Shown here piece by piece: positions 51,712 to 61,373 of a stretch of 64,000 bases of DNA (position 1 is the stretch's first letter; each line of letters opens with the position of its first letter). The stretch comes from Bacteroidota bacterium (GTDB lineage: Bacteria; Bacteroidota; Bacteroidia; NS11-12g; UBA955): NCBI GenBank assembly GCA_027621365.1, contig JAQCBH010000007.1, forward strand, positions 32,381 to 96,380, written 5' to 3'. Made by a program: the position numbers and the translations under genes. The notes beneath the pieces are model-generated. The model was not told where the DNA came from. It did no database searches and worked only from the letters and a program-made list of their open reading frames with translations.

Positions 51712-52908
51712 TTAGTCAGTACCGGCCAATATTTTATTCCAGTACAACCATGGCAATACGCGGCGCTTGAGTAGGTACATGCTCCAGCGCTCTTTGCTTT
51801 GATCGAAGGGGAAGGTTTCCATGGGGTTGCCATCGTAGTCGAACTCGGCCAAGACCAATTTGCCATAACCGGTAACCAAGGGGCAGCTGGTGTATCCAGT
51901 GTAGTTGCCGTTCAAAGTGGCACCGCCGCGAACGGCCAACAGGTTCTCCACCAGAACAGGGGCTTGTTTGCGAATGGCTGCACCGGTTTTAGAGGTGGGC
52001 AATCCGCTGGCATCTCCCAAAGTGAAAACGTTGGAAAATTTGGGGTGTTGAAGGGTGTGCTTGTCTACGTCTACCCATCCGCCGGCATTGGCCAATGGGG
52101 ATTTTTTAATGAAGTTGGGGGAGCTTTGGGGTGGCGTCACGTGAATGATGTCGTAATCAACCCAGGTTTCTTCCCCTTGGTTGTCACCAGCCATGGCCAC
52201 AAATTTGGCCTTCTTGTTGGGGCCATCAATTTCTTCCAAACGCTGCATGAAATTCAAACCCACATGGCCGCGTTCGGCCACATTAAGCAAGGTTTTTTCG
52301 TACTTGGGAACGGCAAACAATTTGCCAGCGCCACTCCAATACTGAATATCAATGTCATTGAGAACGCCATTCTTTCTCCAATAATCAGAGGCCATGTACA
52401 TGATTTTATGAGGGGCGCCGCCGCACTTGACAGGGGTATGGGGATTGTGAAAAATAGCTTTGCCCTTCTTGAGATTCTTGATCATCTCAAAGGTGTAAGG
52501 AGCCGTTTGGAAACTGTAGTTGGAGCTCACACCGTCGTGACCCAATGCCTCGGGCAGGCCTTTTACAGAGGCCCAATCCAATTGAATTCCGGGAGCCACA
52601 ACCATGTAATCATAGGTGTATTGATGGCCAGCCGTGGTGCTTAAGCTATTGTTTTCTGGGTCGAAGCTTTCGACGGCCTCTTGAATCCATTTGGCCCCTG
52701 CAGGAATGACACTGCTTTCGCTTCGCTCGGTGTCTTGAATGTTGAAAGCACCGCTGCCCACCAAGGTCCAGGCCGGCTGGTAATAATGCTTGTCAGAAGG
52801 GTCGATGATGGCGATGTCCAGACTCTTGTCTTTGATCAACAATTGGGCGGCCACCGAAATGCCGGCGTTTCCTCCGCCAACAATCAAGATATGATGATGT
52901 GTGCTAAT
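51712..52908 (-). CDS. sqr: Type II sulfide:quinone oxidoreductase
   Basis: 391 aa from TTG 52887; the frame stays open to an ATT at 52908, which gives ISTHHHILIVGGGNAG, and this longer form is used here because it completes the first Rossmann strand (no ATG or GTG exists before the stop just upstream). FAD motif IVGGGNAG. The redox cysteines are in VKCGGAPHK and YTSCPLVTGYGK (Cys155 and Cys335 counted from the TTG). WVDVDKHTLQH, TLGDASGLPTSKTGAA and ETFPFDQSKERWSMYLLKR match mitochondrial SQOR-type enzymes closely. It oxidises sulfide to sulfane sulfur and reduces the quinone pool that feeds the respiratory chain. A membrane-binding C-terminal helix is visible. Confidence 0.88.
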   Translation of the reverse strand: MSTHHHILIVGGGNAGISVAAQLLIKDKSLDIAIIDPSDKHYYQPAWTLVGSGAFNIQDTERSESSVIPAGAKWIQEAVESFDPENNSLSTTAGHQYTYDYMVVAPGIQLDWASVKGLPEALGHDGVSSNYSFQTAPYTFEMIKNLKKGKAIFHNPHTPVKCGGAPHKIMYMASDYWRKNGVLNDIDIQYWSGAGKLFAVPKYEKTLLNVAERGHVGLNFMQRLEEIDGPNKKAKFVAMAGDNQGEETWVDYDIIHVTPPQSSPNFIKKSPLANAGGWVDVDKHTLQHPKFSNVFTLGDASGLPTSKTGAAIRKQAPVLVENLLAVRGGATLNGNYTGYTSCPLVTGYGKLVLAEFDYDGNPMETFPFDQSKERWSMYLLKRRVLPWLYWNKILAGTD

Positions 52909-53072
52909 AGATTTCTAGTTAACAAATTGCATGTTAGTGGTTTTCAATAAGAGGATTCATGACCTTTTGGCTACGTTGAAGATTTTCTTACACACATTCC
53001 GTAAAAAAGTCCATCGTAAGGGCTGTGCTGACAATACCATGAGTTTTACTATCTTCGATTGCAACAACAACT
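52909..53072. promoter_or_regulatory. Divergent sqr / membrane-protein regulatory region
   Basis: 164 bp with no gene. TATCTTCG (one mismatch to the -7 consensus) lies 15 nt before the plus-strand ATG 53073. No clear -7 box is seen for sqr. Confidence 0.4.
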
Positions 53073-53486
53073 ATGTATACCGGATTGCTACACCTGCACA
53101 ACCTGCTTCGCTGGGTTATCGTAGTGACCTTGATTTGGTCGCTTTGGAACGCCTACAAGGGCAAGAATGGAAAAGAAACCTTGATCATGATGATCTCGGC
53201 TCACATCACCTTGCTGGTCGGATTGTACCAGTGGATGGTCGGAGGCCTTGGCATGGCGAACATGAGTGCCATGAGCAATGCGGCCGCTCGTTTTTGGGCG
53301 ATTGAGCATCCCACAATGATGATCACGTCGATTGTGTTCATCACCCTGGGACATCGCAGTGCCAAAGCGGGTGATACCAATAAAACCAAACGTTGGTTGA
53401 TCATCGCCCTGATCGTGATTTTGTTGGCCATGCCTTGGCCGTTCCGCGAGGCGATTGGTCGCCCATGGTTCCCTGGAATGCACTAA
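53073..53486 (+). CDS. Small histidine-rich membrane protein next to sqr
   Basis: 137 aa with four helices. It starts MYTGLLHLHNLLRWVIV and has further membrane histidines (SAHITLLVGLYQW, IEHPTMMITSIVFITLGH), a pattern suited to heme b or quinone binding. The family is widespread in Bacteroidota without a function. Its placement near sqr suggests a respiratory role. Confidence 0.75.
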   Translation: MYTGLLHLHNLLRWVIVVTLIWSLWNAYKGKNGKETLIMMISAHITLLVGLYQWMVGGLGMANMSAMSNAAARFWAIEHPTMMITSIVFITLGHRSAKAGDTNKTKRWLIIALIVILLAMPWPFREAIGRPWFPGMH

Positions 53487-53520
53487 TCGGCTCGGCCCGA
53501 TTTTTGATAAGAAGAGCAGC

Positions 53521-54957
53521 ATGAAACATGCTGCTCTTCGTTTTTTGGCCTTTTTTGGATTGGCTTTTGCCGCGGGTTGGTTGGGTTCTTATGTTCAGCG
53601 CAGTGGGTCCTCGCATTCTGCTGTTCAATTGCAAATTGCAGATTCTGGTGCGGCTTCGGCTCGCTTGGCCAATCTGAGTTCGGCCCCTACCTCCTTTCAA
53701 GAAGCTTCAGCCCTGTCGACGCCCACAGTGGTGTTCATCAAGAATGAAAGTACCGCCCAGTACAGCAGTCCTTTGGGTTGGTTCTGGGATTTTGACCCCT
53801 TTGGCAGCCGCGGTCCTAGCATGAGCACAGGAAGTGGTGTCATCGTGTCAGCCGACGGCTACATTGTCACCAACAACCATGTCATTCAAGGAGCTGAAAA
53901 GTTGACAGTGGTTCTCAATAGCCCCAAAAAAGAATACGTGGCCAAAGTAGTTGGAGCCGATGCGGGCAGTGATTTGGCCTTGTTAAAGATTGAAGCTGAG
54001 CAATTGCCGACCATTCGTTTTGCCAACAGCGATGAGCTGGCTGTAGGTGATTGGGTATTGGCGGTGGGCAACCCCTTCAATTTGACCAGCACCGTAACCG
54101 CAGGTATCGTTTCTGCCAAGGGTCGCAACATCAATTTGATGAAAAACCAATTCCCTATTGAGAGCTTCATTCAAACCGATGCCGCTATCAATCCGGGTAA
54201 CTCAGGTGGAGCCTTGGTCAATGCCGCCGGCGAGTTGGTGGGCATCAACACAGCCATTCAAAGCAATACGGGTTCTTATACGGGCTACGGATTCGCCATT
54301 CCCTCGAACATCGTACGAAAGATTGTCACGGACTTCATTGAAAAAGGAGAGGTGCAGCGCGGATTTGTGGGTATGGATGTTCGGGAATTGAACGCCGATG
54401 AATTGGAAGAGTTGGGGCTGACCGGAGTCGCCTTGCGCGTGGTCGCTGTATTGGAGGAAGGACCGGCTTTCAAAGCGGGTATACGCAAAGGCGATGTATT
54501 GACGGCCGTGGCGGGTCATGCCTTAACGGGCAAGAGTGATTACGATGAGCATTTGGCCTATTTGCGTCCTGGAGATGAGTTGGAAGTCGATTGGATTCGT
54601 TCAGGCAGCAAAAAGACCGCTGCCATCAAACTCATTTCCAAACAAGACAATCAGGCTTTGCTGATGAAAGGGGCGGTAAGTTCCGATCGATTGGGCGCCG
54701 ATTTTCAACCCTTGAATGCCAGCGATTTGACCCAATTGGGATTGAATCAGGGCATTCGCATCATCAACATTCGCCGAGGAGGCGCCATTGCACAAATGGG
54801 ATTGCCCAATGGGTTCGTGGTGATGAAATTCAATGGTCAGGCCTACGCGGAGCCCGAAGCTTTGATCGCGGCCATGGAGCGTGCCTCTGGTCGCATTCAA
54901 ATTCAGGGCAAAGATCCCAATGGTACCACGCGCACCTACAGTTTCTTCTCCTATTGA
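53521..54957 (+). CDS. degQ: HtrA/Deg-family periplasmic serine protease
   Basis: 478 aa from MKHAALRFLAFFG. N-terminal signal or anchor (5-24). Trypsin-like protease with the triad His120 (TNNHVIQGA), Asp151 (GSDLALLKI) and Ser228 (NPGNSGGAL). Two PDZ domains, about 275-375 and 385-470. It degrades or refolds misfolded periplasmic proteins. kdsA has its own promoter downstream. Confidence 0.94.
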   Translation: MKHAALRFLAFFGLAFAAGWLGSYVQRSGSSHSAVQLQIADSGAASARLANLSSAPTSFQEASALSTPTVVFIKNESTAQYSSPLGWFWDFDPFGSRGPSMSTGSGVIVSADGYIVTNNHVIQGAEKLTVVLNSPKKEYVAKVVGADAGSDLALLKIEAEQLPTIRFANSDELAVGDWVLAVGNPFNLTSTVTAGIVSAKGRNINLMKNQFPIESFIQTDAAINPGNSGGALVNAAGELVGINTAIQSNTGSYTGYGFAIPSNIVRKIVTDFIEKGEVQRGFVGMDVRELNADELEELGLTGVALRVVAVLEEGPAFKAGIRKGDVLTAVAGHALTGKSDYDEHLAYLRPGDELEVDWIRSGSKKTAAIKLISKQDNQALLMKGAVSSDRLGADFQPLNASDLTQLGLNQGIRIINIRRGGAIAQMGLPNGFVVMKFNGQAYAEPEALIAAMERASGRIQIQGKDPNGTTRTYSFFSY

Positions 54958-55021
54958 GGTTGATTGCCCAGGAGCGCGTACTCGGGAAGTCCGAATCGCT
55001 CTCAATAATGAATCTGCGGCC

Positions 55022-55029
55022 TACCTTTG
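55022..55029 (+). promoter_or_regulatory. -7 box for kdsA
   Basis: TACCTTTG, full consensus, 4 nt before ATG 55034. Confidence 0.6.
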
Positions 55030-55033
55030 AAGC

Positions 55034-55849
55034 ATGAGTGTTCCGGCTATTCCCAACCTTCGGGTCAGCAACCCCGATTCATTTTTTCTGCTTGCAGGAC
55101 CTTGTGCCATCGAAGATCGCGACATGGCCATGCGCATTGCTGAGCATTTGGCTGAACTGACTCAGCGTTTGGAAATACCCTGGGTATTCAAAGGATCGTA
55201 CCGCAAGGCCAACCGCAGTCGCATCGACTCCTTCACGGGCATCGGTGATGAAAAAGCCTTGGGTATTTTGGCTGAGGTAGGAAAGCAATTCTCTGTTCCT
55301 ACCGTGACTGACATTCACGAATCTCATGAGGCGGCTATGGTAGCTGAATATGTAGATGTTCTCCAAATTCCTGCCTTCTTGTTTCGCCAAACTGAGTTGT
55401 TGGTGGCGGCTTCAAAAACCGGTAAGTGGATCAACATCAAGAAAGGTCAATTTGCGGCCGCCAATGCCATGCAACACGCCCTTCAAAAATGCATTGACAG
55501 CGGCAATTCCAATGTCATGCTCACTGACCGAGGCAATAGCTTTGGATATAGCGATCTGATTGTGGATATGCGCAATATTCCCGAAATGCGAGCCATGGGT
55601 GCTCCTGTGATCATGGATGTGACCCATAGTTTGCAACAACCCAACCAATCATCGGGCGTTACGGGTGGCAAACCTGAATTGATCGAGACCATAGCCAAAG
55701 CGGCCATTGCTGTGGGTGCCGACGCATTGTTCATGGAAACCCATCCCAAACCTTCTGAGGCCAAAAGCGATGGAGCCAACATGCTTCCTTTGGATCAAGT
55801 CGAGGCCTTGCTGCTAATACTCAAGCGGGTGCGCGAAGCCATTTTGTAA
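55034..55849 (+). CDS. kdsA: 3-deoxy-8-phosphooctulonate synthase
   Basis: 271 aa, family length. It condenses PEP and arabinose-5-phosphate to Kdo-8-phosphate for lipopolysaccharide core. Typical text: LLAGPCAIEDRDMAM, FKGSYRKANRSRIDSF, TDIHESHEAAMVAEYVDVLQ, IPAFLFRQTELL, VDMRNIPEMRAMGAPVIMD. It is followed by a strong terminator. Confidence 0.96.
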   Translation: MSVPAIPNLRVSNPDSFFLLAGPCAIEDRDMAMRIAEHLAELTQRLEIPWVFKGSYRKANRSRIDSFTGIGDEKALGILAEVGKQFSVPTVTDIHESHEAAMVAEYVDVLQIPAFLFRQTELLVAASKTGKWINIKKGQFAAANAMQHALQKCIDSGNSNVMLTDRGNSFGYSDLIVDMRNIPEMRAMGAPVIMDVTHSLQQPNQSSGVTGGKPELIETIAKAAIAVGADALFMETHPKPSEAKSDGANMLPLDQVEALLLILKRVREAIL

Positions 55850-55867
55850 TCCTTCACCACTGGACAT

Positions 55868-55898
55868 AAAAAAAGCCCCGATTTCTCGGGGCTTTTTT
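55868..55898. terminator. Bidirectional terminator
   Basis: AAAAAAAGCCCCG, loop ATTTCT, CGGGGCTTTTTT. It serves kdsA and, on the other strand, the OmpA-family gene whose stop is 41 bp away. Confidence 0.92.
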
Positions 55899-55938
55899 AT
55901 TAGTTTCTATTCGTCTTTCCAGAAGAGTCAGGCTAAGG

Positions 55939-58731
55939 CTACTCATCAGGAGTTGAGCGGCTCGAAGTTGGAGTAGTACGTGGTTTGCGGGGTGGACGCT
56001 TGGGCAACAAATACAGCTTGCCATCTTTTACGGGTGATTCAGGTTTGAATACCTTGAAGAAGTTTTTACCTAAGGTGGGAACGTCAACCTTATCCGTGAT
56101 CTGGAAGGAGACGTTCTTTACGATGTAGTCTCCAACAATCATTTGGTCAATGATGAATTTGTTGCTGGGCAACTTGATTTTCTTACCCGTGTTGGGGTCG
56201 ATGGCAATTACCTTGTCACCATCCAAGAAACTGCCTTTGTTGATCAATCCAGACTTCAACCACTCGGCGGCAACCAAGGCAGGAACCGCAGTGTAGCGAC
56301 CGATAAAGTCGTAAGCAAAGGCTTCAGCACGCACATTGTTCACCATGACAGAGATGGCGTCTTTGCCTCCCAATGAACTTACGGTCAAAGGAATGGCGGT
56401 ACTCAAATCCATTTCAGGAGCAGCAGCCTCTTGAGCGTCAGCGCTGTCTTTAGTTGCTTTGCCTTCATTCGTATTGTTGCGATCCAGGTCTATGTTGACG
56501 TTGACTTTAGCACGAGATTCGGCTCCGTCCCAAGCAAAACGAACGGTTGTACGGCGGTTTTGTTGGTGCTGATACTCGTCACAGGCTACGTAAGACTTAT
56601 CTCCAATAATTTTAATTTCACTAGGTTGGTACTCTTCGTAATAACTCATGGTAACATTGCCATTACGGTCTTTCACGACAATCATTTTCTTGGTCTGGCC
56701 CTTGATGTAAGGTGTCATTCCAACGACATCTTGGCCTTCGCATTTGCAATCATTGACCAATTCCAATTCTCCGTATCCCACGGCGACAATACGAGAAGAA
56801 TCGACCCCGTATTTTCTCATCAGATAATTTCGAGCACTATCGGCACGGCGTTGAGCCAGATTGACGTTGTAACTGACGCTAGCTCGGCAGTCTGTGTGTG
56901 AACCTAATTCTGCGATCAATTTTGGGTATTTCAACAAAACATTCTGGGCAAACGTATCAAGCACGGCAGCTGCATCAGGCCGAATGTTGGCCTTGTCCAA
57001 ATCATAGAAAATGGGAAGTGTAAGAATTTCGTCGATTGGGCTGGTCAAACAGAAATCTTGGTACAAGGTGGTCGAAAAACGAATACCCCAAGTGGTTCGT
57101 TCGGTCAATGGGCCGTCGAAATAATACAACTCAGGTTGCCTAGCTATGATTTTGTAGTTTGTTTTTTCCTTGAGGTCGTATGTATAGGCCCCCATGCTAT
57201 CAGTTTTCAATGTAGCAATGACACTATCTCTATCGTTGGTGATGGTTACAGTAGCCCCAATCAAAGGCTTTTTGGTGTTGCAATCAGTCACAAAACCTTG
57301 AATATTGATGAAAATAGGTAAGATTTCGAACGAATAAATATCATCGTTGTTTTTGCGGTCTCCACGATTGGAAGTAAAGAAACCTTTATTGGCATTTAAT
57401 GGATTATTGTAAAAAGTGATACCGAAGTCGTCACCACCTGAGTTCAAAGGCTCGCGCAAGTTTTCTACTTCGCGCCATACCTGAATATTGTCAGTGGGTT
57501 CGGCTTCGTACATGTCCAAACCGCCTAAAGTAGGCCAGCCATCAGTCGAGAAATACAGTTTTTTGTTGTGGGGGTTGATGTATGGGAAATATTCATCACC
57601 ACTGGTATTGATATTGGGGCCCAAGTTTACAGGATCGCTCCATTTTTTTGAACGGCGACTGTAAGTGACTGCATAAATATCAAATCCACCGTATCCTCCG
57701 TCGCGATTGGAGGAGAAGTACAAGGTGTTTCCATCAGGACTCAATGCGGGGTGTCCATAGCTGTGAGCGGAATCTTCGGCACAGAAATCCAAAATGCTGC
57801 CCATGATCCATTCATTGCCGCGCTTTTTGTACTCATAGATGCCACACATCTGCTGCTTGCCGTCGCGGCCGCCGCACTGCGTCATGTACATGGTTTGGTA
57901 GCGGTTGTCGAAGGTCATAGCGCCTTCGTTGAAGTCGGTGTTGGGGAATTTGATTTTGGCGTCTTTGGCGTCATCTAGGTAAAAGGGGCCAGTCCATTTT
58001 CCGTCGCGGCCGCGCTTTCCTTTTTCAAACTGCATGTACCATACGTCGGTCCAAAAATTCATGGTTCCGGAATAGATGCGCTTGGTAGCACCACCCTCGC
58101 GGTCAGTTGTGAAAAACAACACATCATCGCGATTGGAGGCCATCATGGGCGCCCAATCGTTGGAGATGCGGGTGTTGGCTTCTTTGAAATACGAAACTTC
58201 AAAGCGACTGGAATCTTCGGTCCATTGAAGGGCCCATTCGCAACCCACCATGCGGTTGAATGCCATGCTGTCGCCGGGAATTTCTTCCAAATAGGTGTTG
58301 TAGGCATCAATAGCTTCGCGGTACTGTTCCAGGTCTTTCAACATGTCAGCACGCGCAATCAAGGTTTTGGTGTTTTTTGGGTCTGTCTTCAAGACCTTGT
58401 CGTACAAGCGCTTGGCTTTTTCGTAGTCGCTGTTCAAGCGATAAGCTTCGGCCGCCAGATAAATGGCTTCTTGCTTCAATCGCTTGTCTTCAGCGTCCTT
58501 GCTGTACTCTTCCAATAAAAATGCTGCCTGACCGTAATAACCTTGGTCAAACAGTTTTTTCCCTTCTTCAAATGAGGGGCCTTTGCAGGCTTGTAGCCCC
58601 AAAGCTGCTACAAGTGCAGCCAAGATTAGCGTGCGAATTGTTCGAATCGAACGGAACCACACGTAGGTAGAAGCGAGAGTCTTTTTCACAGATATCCTAA
58701 ATAAACTGCTAATTAATGAATTTACGCCCAT
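55939..58731 (-). CDS. PorE-like OmpA lipoprotein with retropepsin-like C-terminal domain
   Basis: 930 aa. Lipobox LGLQAC (Cys49; the N-region is long, and GTG codons at 58689 or 58662 could be the true start, although TTTG lies 4 nt before ATG 58731). Order: TPR (about 52-155), PD40 propeller (about 190-470, with LSPDGNTLYFSSNRDGG), carboxypeptidase regulatory-like domain (476-555) and OmpA peptidoglycan-binding domain (571-732, LGSHTDCRASVSYN), which carries a 55-residue insertion at about 661-717. The order matches PorE of the T9SS. The extra tail (about 785-897) resembles a retropepsin-like beta-barrel (VMVNNVRAEAFAYDF, IVGDYIVKNVSFQI, LGKNFF) but lacks the catalytic Asp-Thr/Ser-Gly. Confidence 0.85.
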   Translation of the reverse strand: MGVNSLISSLFRISVKKTLASTYVWFRSIRTIRTLILAALVAALGLQACKGPSFEEGKKLFDQGYYGQAAFLLEEYSKDAEDKRLKQEAIYLAAEAYRLNSDYEKAKRLYDKVLKTDPKNTKTLIARADMLKDLEQYREAIDAYNTYLEEIPGDSMAFNRMVGCEWALQWTEDSSRFEVSYFKEANTRISNDWAPMMASNRDDVLFFTTDREGGATKRIYSGTMNFWTDVWYMQFEKGKRGRDGKWTGPFYLDDAKDAKIKFPNTDFNEGAMTFDNRYQTMYMTQCGGRDGKQQMCGIYEYKKRGNEWIMGSILDFCAEDSAHSYGHPALSPDGNTLYFSSNRDGGYGGFDIYAVTYSRRSKKWSDPVNLGPNINTSGDEYFPYINPHNKKLYFSTDGWPTLGGLDMYEAEPTDNIQVWREVENLREPLNSGGDDFGITFYNNPLNANKGFFTSNRGDRKNNDDIYSFEILPIFINIQGFVTDCNTKKPLIGATVTITNDRDSVIATLKTDSMGAYTYDLKEKTNYKIIARQPELYYFDGPLTERTTWGIRFSTTLYQDFCLTSPIDEILTLPIFYDLDKANIRPDAAAVLDTFAQNVLLKYPKLIAELGSHTDCRASVSYNVNLAQRRADSARNYLMRKYGVDSSRIVAVGYGELELVNDCKCEGQDVVGMTPYIKGQTKKMIVVKDRNGNVTMSYYEEYQPSEIKIIGDKSYVACDEYQHQQNRRTTVRFAWDGAESRAKVNVNIDLDRNNTNEGKATKDSADAQEAAAPEMDLSTAIPLTVSSLGGKDAISVMVNNVRAEAFAYDFIGRYTAVPALVAAEWLKSGLINKGSFLDGDKVIAIDPNTGKKIKLPSNKFIIDQMIVGDYIVKNVSFQITDKVDVPTLGKNFFKVFKPESPVKDGKLYLLPKRPPRKPRTTPTSSRSTPDE

Positions 58732-58743
58732 AAATCAAAGAGT

Positions 58744-61227
58744 TCAAAGGCCCAACTTGCCTTTCAATTGGGCGATTTCGGCTGAGCTCAAGGGGTTCAT
58801 TCCTTTTGGCAACAAGGGGTTTTCGGTGGCCGCTAACGCCAAAGCCTTCTCAAAGGTTTGACGATGCGTCGTTTCCTGCATGTAGGAACGGCAAACCGAT
58901 AGCACCGGATTGGACAAGCGCGAATTGAAATTCAGGATGGCATCGAATAAAATGCGGGCATAATATTCGTCCAAGTGGTTCATTCGGCGCAGCGCATTCA
59001 CAGCCTGTACCCGTGTCCGGAATTCGTACTGAGGTCCAGCCATGGCCACCAATTGGCCTGCACAATTGACGTCAGGGTAAATCTCAGACCCCAATTCAAA
59101 ATAGGCGATGCGCAAGTTGTTGATGTAGCCATCGAGCGATTTGATCTGATCCAACATGGTGTTTTTGTCGCTGGAGAATAGTGCATGGTTCCACATGCGG
59201 CGCAAGGCCGCTTCTATATTTTCATAGCTAGAATCGCTCAAACTATTCAGGAAGTACGAACGAGTTTCGTCGTTGATGAGGCACTGGTTGATTGCCACTC
59301 TTCTAACCGAGTGGTCAGATGATCCAAAAGCACGGCTAGCAAAAGCCAAAGCTTCGGCTTCTTCGGCCATCAATTGGCGGGTGACTTCAGCCAAAAAGTC
59401 GCTCTGGGTCTCCTTCTGGAACGCTGCCATTAGAGCCTCTTTCTTCACGGAAATGGGCCATGAGCGCATGGCGACCAATGCGTCGTAGCGATCAAGCGTG
59501 AACTTGGCATTGGCCAGTTGAGCCAACCAAGCTTGAGCCGATTTTTCAAACTCCACGTGCTTGAGCACTAATGATCCTTCATCAAACAATCCGAGTACAG
59601 CTTGAATGCCTTCTGGGAGATTGATTCTCACTTGCTGATACAACTGGTCAATGGTTACGGTTTGACGAAGAATACGACCATCGCTCAAATGAATGGCAAA
59701 ATCAATGGGCATGCGAAACTCGCGTACTACCGCATCTCTGACGTGAATTTGCTCAATGTCAAATACGCCTTGGTTGCCGATTTGAGAGAAGCGAACGCGG
59801 TATTTGGGTTCTCCGCCGCGGTGAATCCACTGATCGAAAAACCAATCCATGTTCATGCCGGTAGCGTCGATGATGGCTTTTTGCAGGTCCCAAGTTTCGA
59901 CCGTACCGTATCCGTGGCGATTCAAATACAATTGAATGGCGTGGCGGTAGTTGTCGCGGCCCATAACGTGTTGCAGCATGTACAAGACGGAGGCTCCTTT
60001 GGGATAGTGTCGAGAACTGCCTGAGGCGCTGTGTCGAACGGGCAGAGAATTCTCCCTGCCGGCAGCCAAAGCGCCGTTCATTTGACCCCTGAAATACCAA
60101 GCTTGGGCATCTTCGCCGAAGGCATGCCCTTGGTACAAACCGGGGTAGAAGGTGGCAAACGACTCTTGCAACCACTGCTCCGCGTCGTGGCGACCAGTAA
60201 TCAAATCACCGAACCACTGGTGGGTGGCTTCGTGGCAATTGACTCCTATGTAGTTGTGGTCCAAGAAGGAACGGGAATCGACCCAAAAGAAATCTCCGAA
60301 GGTGGTCGCACTGGTATTTTCCATGGCCCCGTACAAGAAGTCTTGAATCATGATGTTGGCATAGTTGCCCCAAGCGTAAGGAACGCCAATTTCGTCTTCC
60401 AAAAACTCGATGATGTCTTCGGTGTTCTTGCTGGTGGGCTCGACGCGCTCGGGGTGTTCGGGGTAATACCAGAATTGAATGGGGGTTCCCCGGGATGTTT
60501 TGGAATCTTTGATGTCGTATTCGCCAATTCCCAGCATCAACAAATAGCCAGCATGGGGTTTGGGCATGCGGTATTCCCATGTGCGGGTGTTGGTTTTCTT
60601 GTCCAATTTGTTGCCGATCAACTGGCCATTTGACAACACCTTGTATCGGTCGTCGATGCCGTACACGGAAACAGCGGTGATGAATTTATCGCCGCGATCA
60701 TCGATCATGGGTATCCAGTGGCGGTTGTCTATGCCTTGTCCCTGGGTCCAAATCTGTTTACGCGTCATTCGCCTCGGGTCATCGCTATTGTCGTGGTTCC
60801 AACCGATGAAATAAATGCCGCGTTTGGGATGTGCCTGATAATCAATGCTGATCTCATGGGTTTGGCCATACACTCCCTCTAAGTGAGTTTCGCATACCAA
60901 GCCAGTGGGAATACTGTGAAAGGAAATGGCTTTGCCGTCGAGATAGACTTTGTTAATGCTGATGCCAGGGGCATCAAAAAACACCGTATCCAATTGGTTT
61001 TGCAAGGCTTTGAAGCGGTGCAGAACAACGCCATTGACTTCACCCAATTCAGGTTTGAATCGAACGTCTAAGCCCATGTACTCGACATCGATATTGCGGT
61101 TGCGCTCGTGAGCACCGGCATCGACATGGTAACAAGTGGTTTCAGGAAATTGGGCGAATCCCAATTGGGCAACACAAACAAGGGCAAAGGCAGTAGCTCG
61201 GCCGAACACAGAAATTATTCTACTCAT
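58744..61227 (-). CDS. M1-family aminopeptidase
   Basis: 827 aa with signal peptide (1-25, ending LGFA). The gluzincin site is HEATH at 332-336 and Glu355 (WLQESFATF), and the substrate motif GAMEN is in FLYGAMENTSAT. A HEAT-like C-terminal region follows. It is exported and would trim N-terminal residues of peptides. It lies 12 bp upstream of the PorE-like gene. Confidence 0.93.
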   Translation of the reverse strand: MSRIISVFGRATAFALVCVAQLGFAQFPETTCYHVDAGAHERNRNIDVEYMGLDVRFKPELGEVNGVVLHRFKALQNQLDTVFFDAPGISINKVYLDGKAISFHSIPTGLVCETHLEGVYGQTHEISIDYQAHPKRGIYFIGWNHDNSDDPRRMTRKQIWTQGQGIDNRHWIPMIDDRGDKFITAVSVYGIDDRYKVLSNGQLIGNKLDKKTNTRTWEYRMPKPHAGYLLMLGIGEYDIKDSKTSRGTPIQFWYYPEHPERVEPTSKNTEDIIEFLEDEIGVPYAWGNYANIMIQDFLYGAMENTSATTFGDFFWVDSRSFLDHNYIGVNCHEATHQWFGDLITGRHDAEQWLQESFATFYPGLYQGHAFGEDAQAWYFRGQMNGALAAGRENSLPVRHSASGSSRHYPKGASVLYMLQHVMGRDNYRHAIQLYLNRHGYGTVETWDLQKAIIDATGMNMDWFFDQWIHRGGEPKYRVRFSQIGNQGVFDIEQIHVRDAVVREFRMPIDFAIHLSDGRILRQTVTIDQLYQQVRINLPEGIQAVLGLFDEGSLVLKHVEFEKSAQAWLAQLANAKFTLDRYDALVAMRSWPISVKKEALMAAFQKETQSDFLAEVTRQLMAEEAEALAFASRAFGSSDHSVRRVAINQCLINDETRSYFLNSLSDSSYENIEAALRRMWNHALFSSDKNTMLDQIKSLDGYINNLRIAYFELGSEIYPDVNCAGQLVAMAGPQYEFRTRVQAVNALRRMNHLDEYYARILFDAILNFNSRLSNPVLSVCRSYMQETTHRQTFEKALALAATENPLLPKGMNPLSSAEIAQLKGKLGL

Positions 61228-61345
61228 GGTTGAAATGGCCCTTACAGTGAAAGGGCATCTGACGAAGATACTTAGGCAGAATAGGGCTTAACAAATTTTT
61301 TAAAATTTTTCCAATGTGCTATTGCTTAGATGTTCCTCGTCTGTG

Positions 61346-61353
61346 TATTTTTG
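61346..61353 (+). promoter_or_regulatory. -7 box of tRNA-Asp
   Basis: TATTTTTG with TTG 21 nt upstream (61322-61324), giving both promoter elements. A hairpin TCCCT-TTCG-AGGGA lies 3 bp before the mature tRNA. Confidence 0.65.
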
Positions 61354-61373
61354 CCATCCCTTTCGAGGGAAAC

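Noticed and set aside
51799..52644. 281-aa open frame opposite sqr
   Set aside because: It lies inside a convincing SQR, with no signal or domain of its own.
52931..53305. 124-aa frame upstream of the His-rich membrane protein
   Set aside because: It overlaps the better-supported 137-aa membrane protein in another frame, and lacks domain features.
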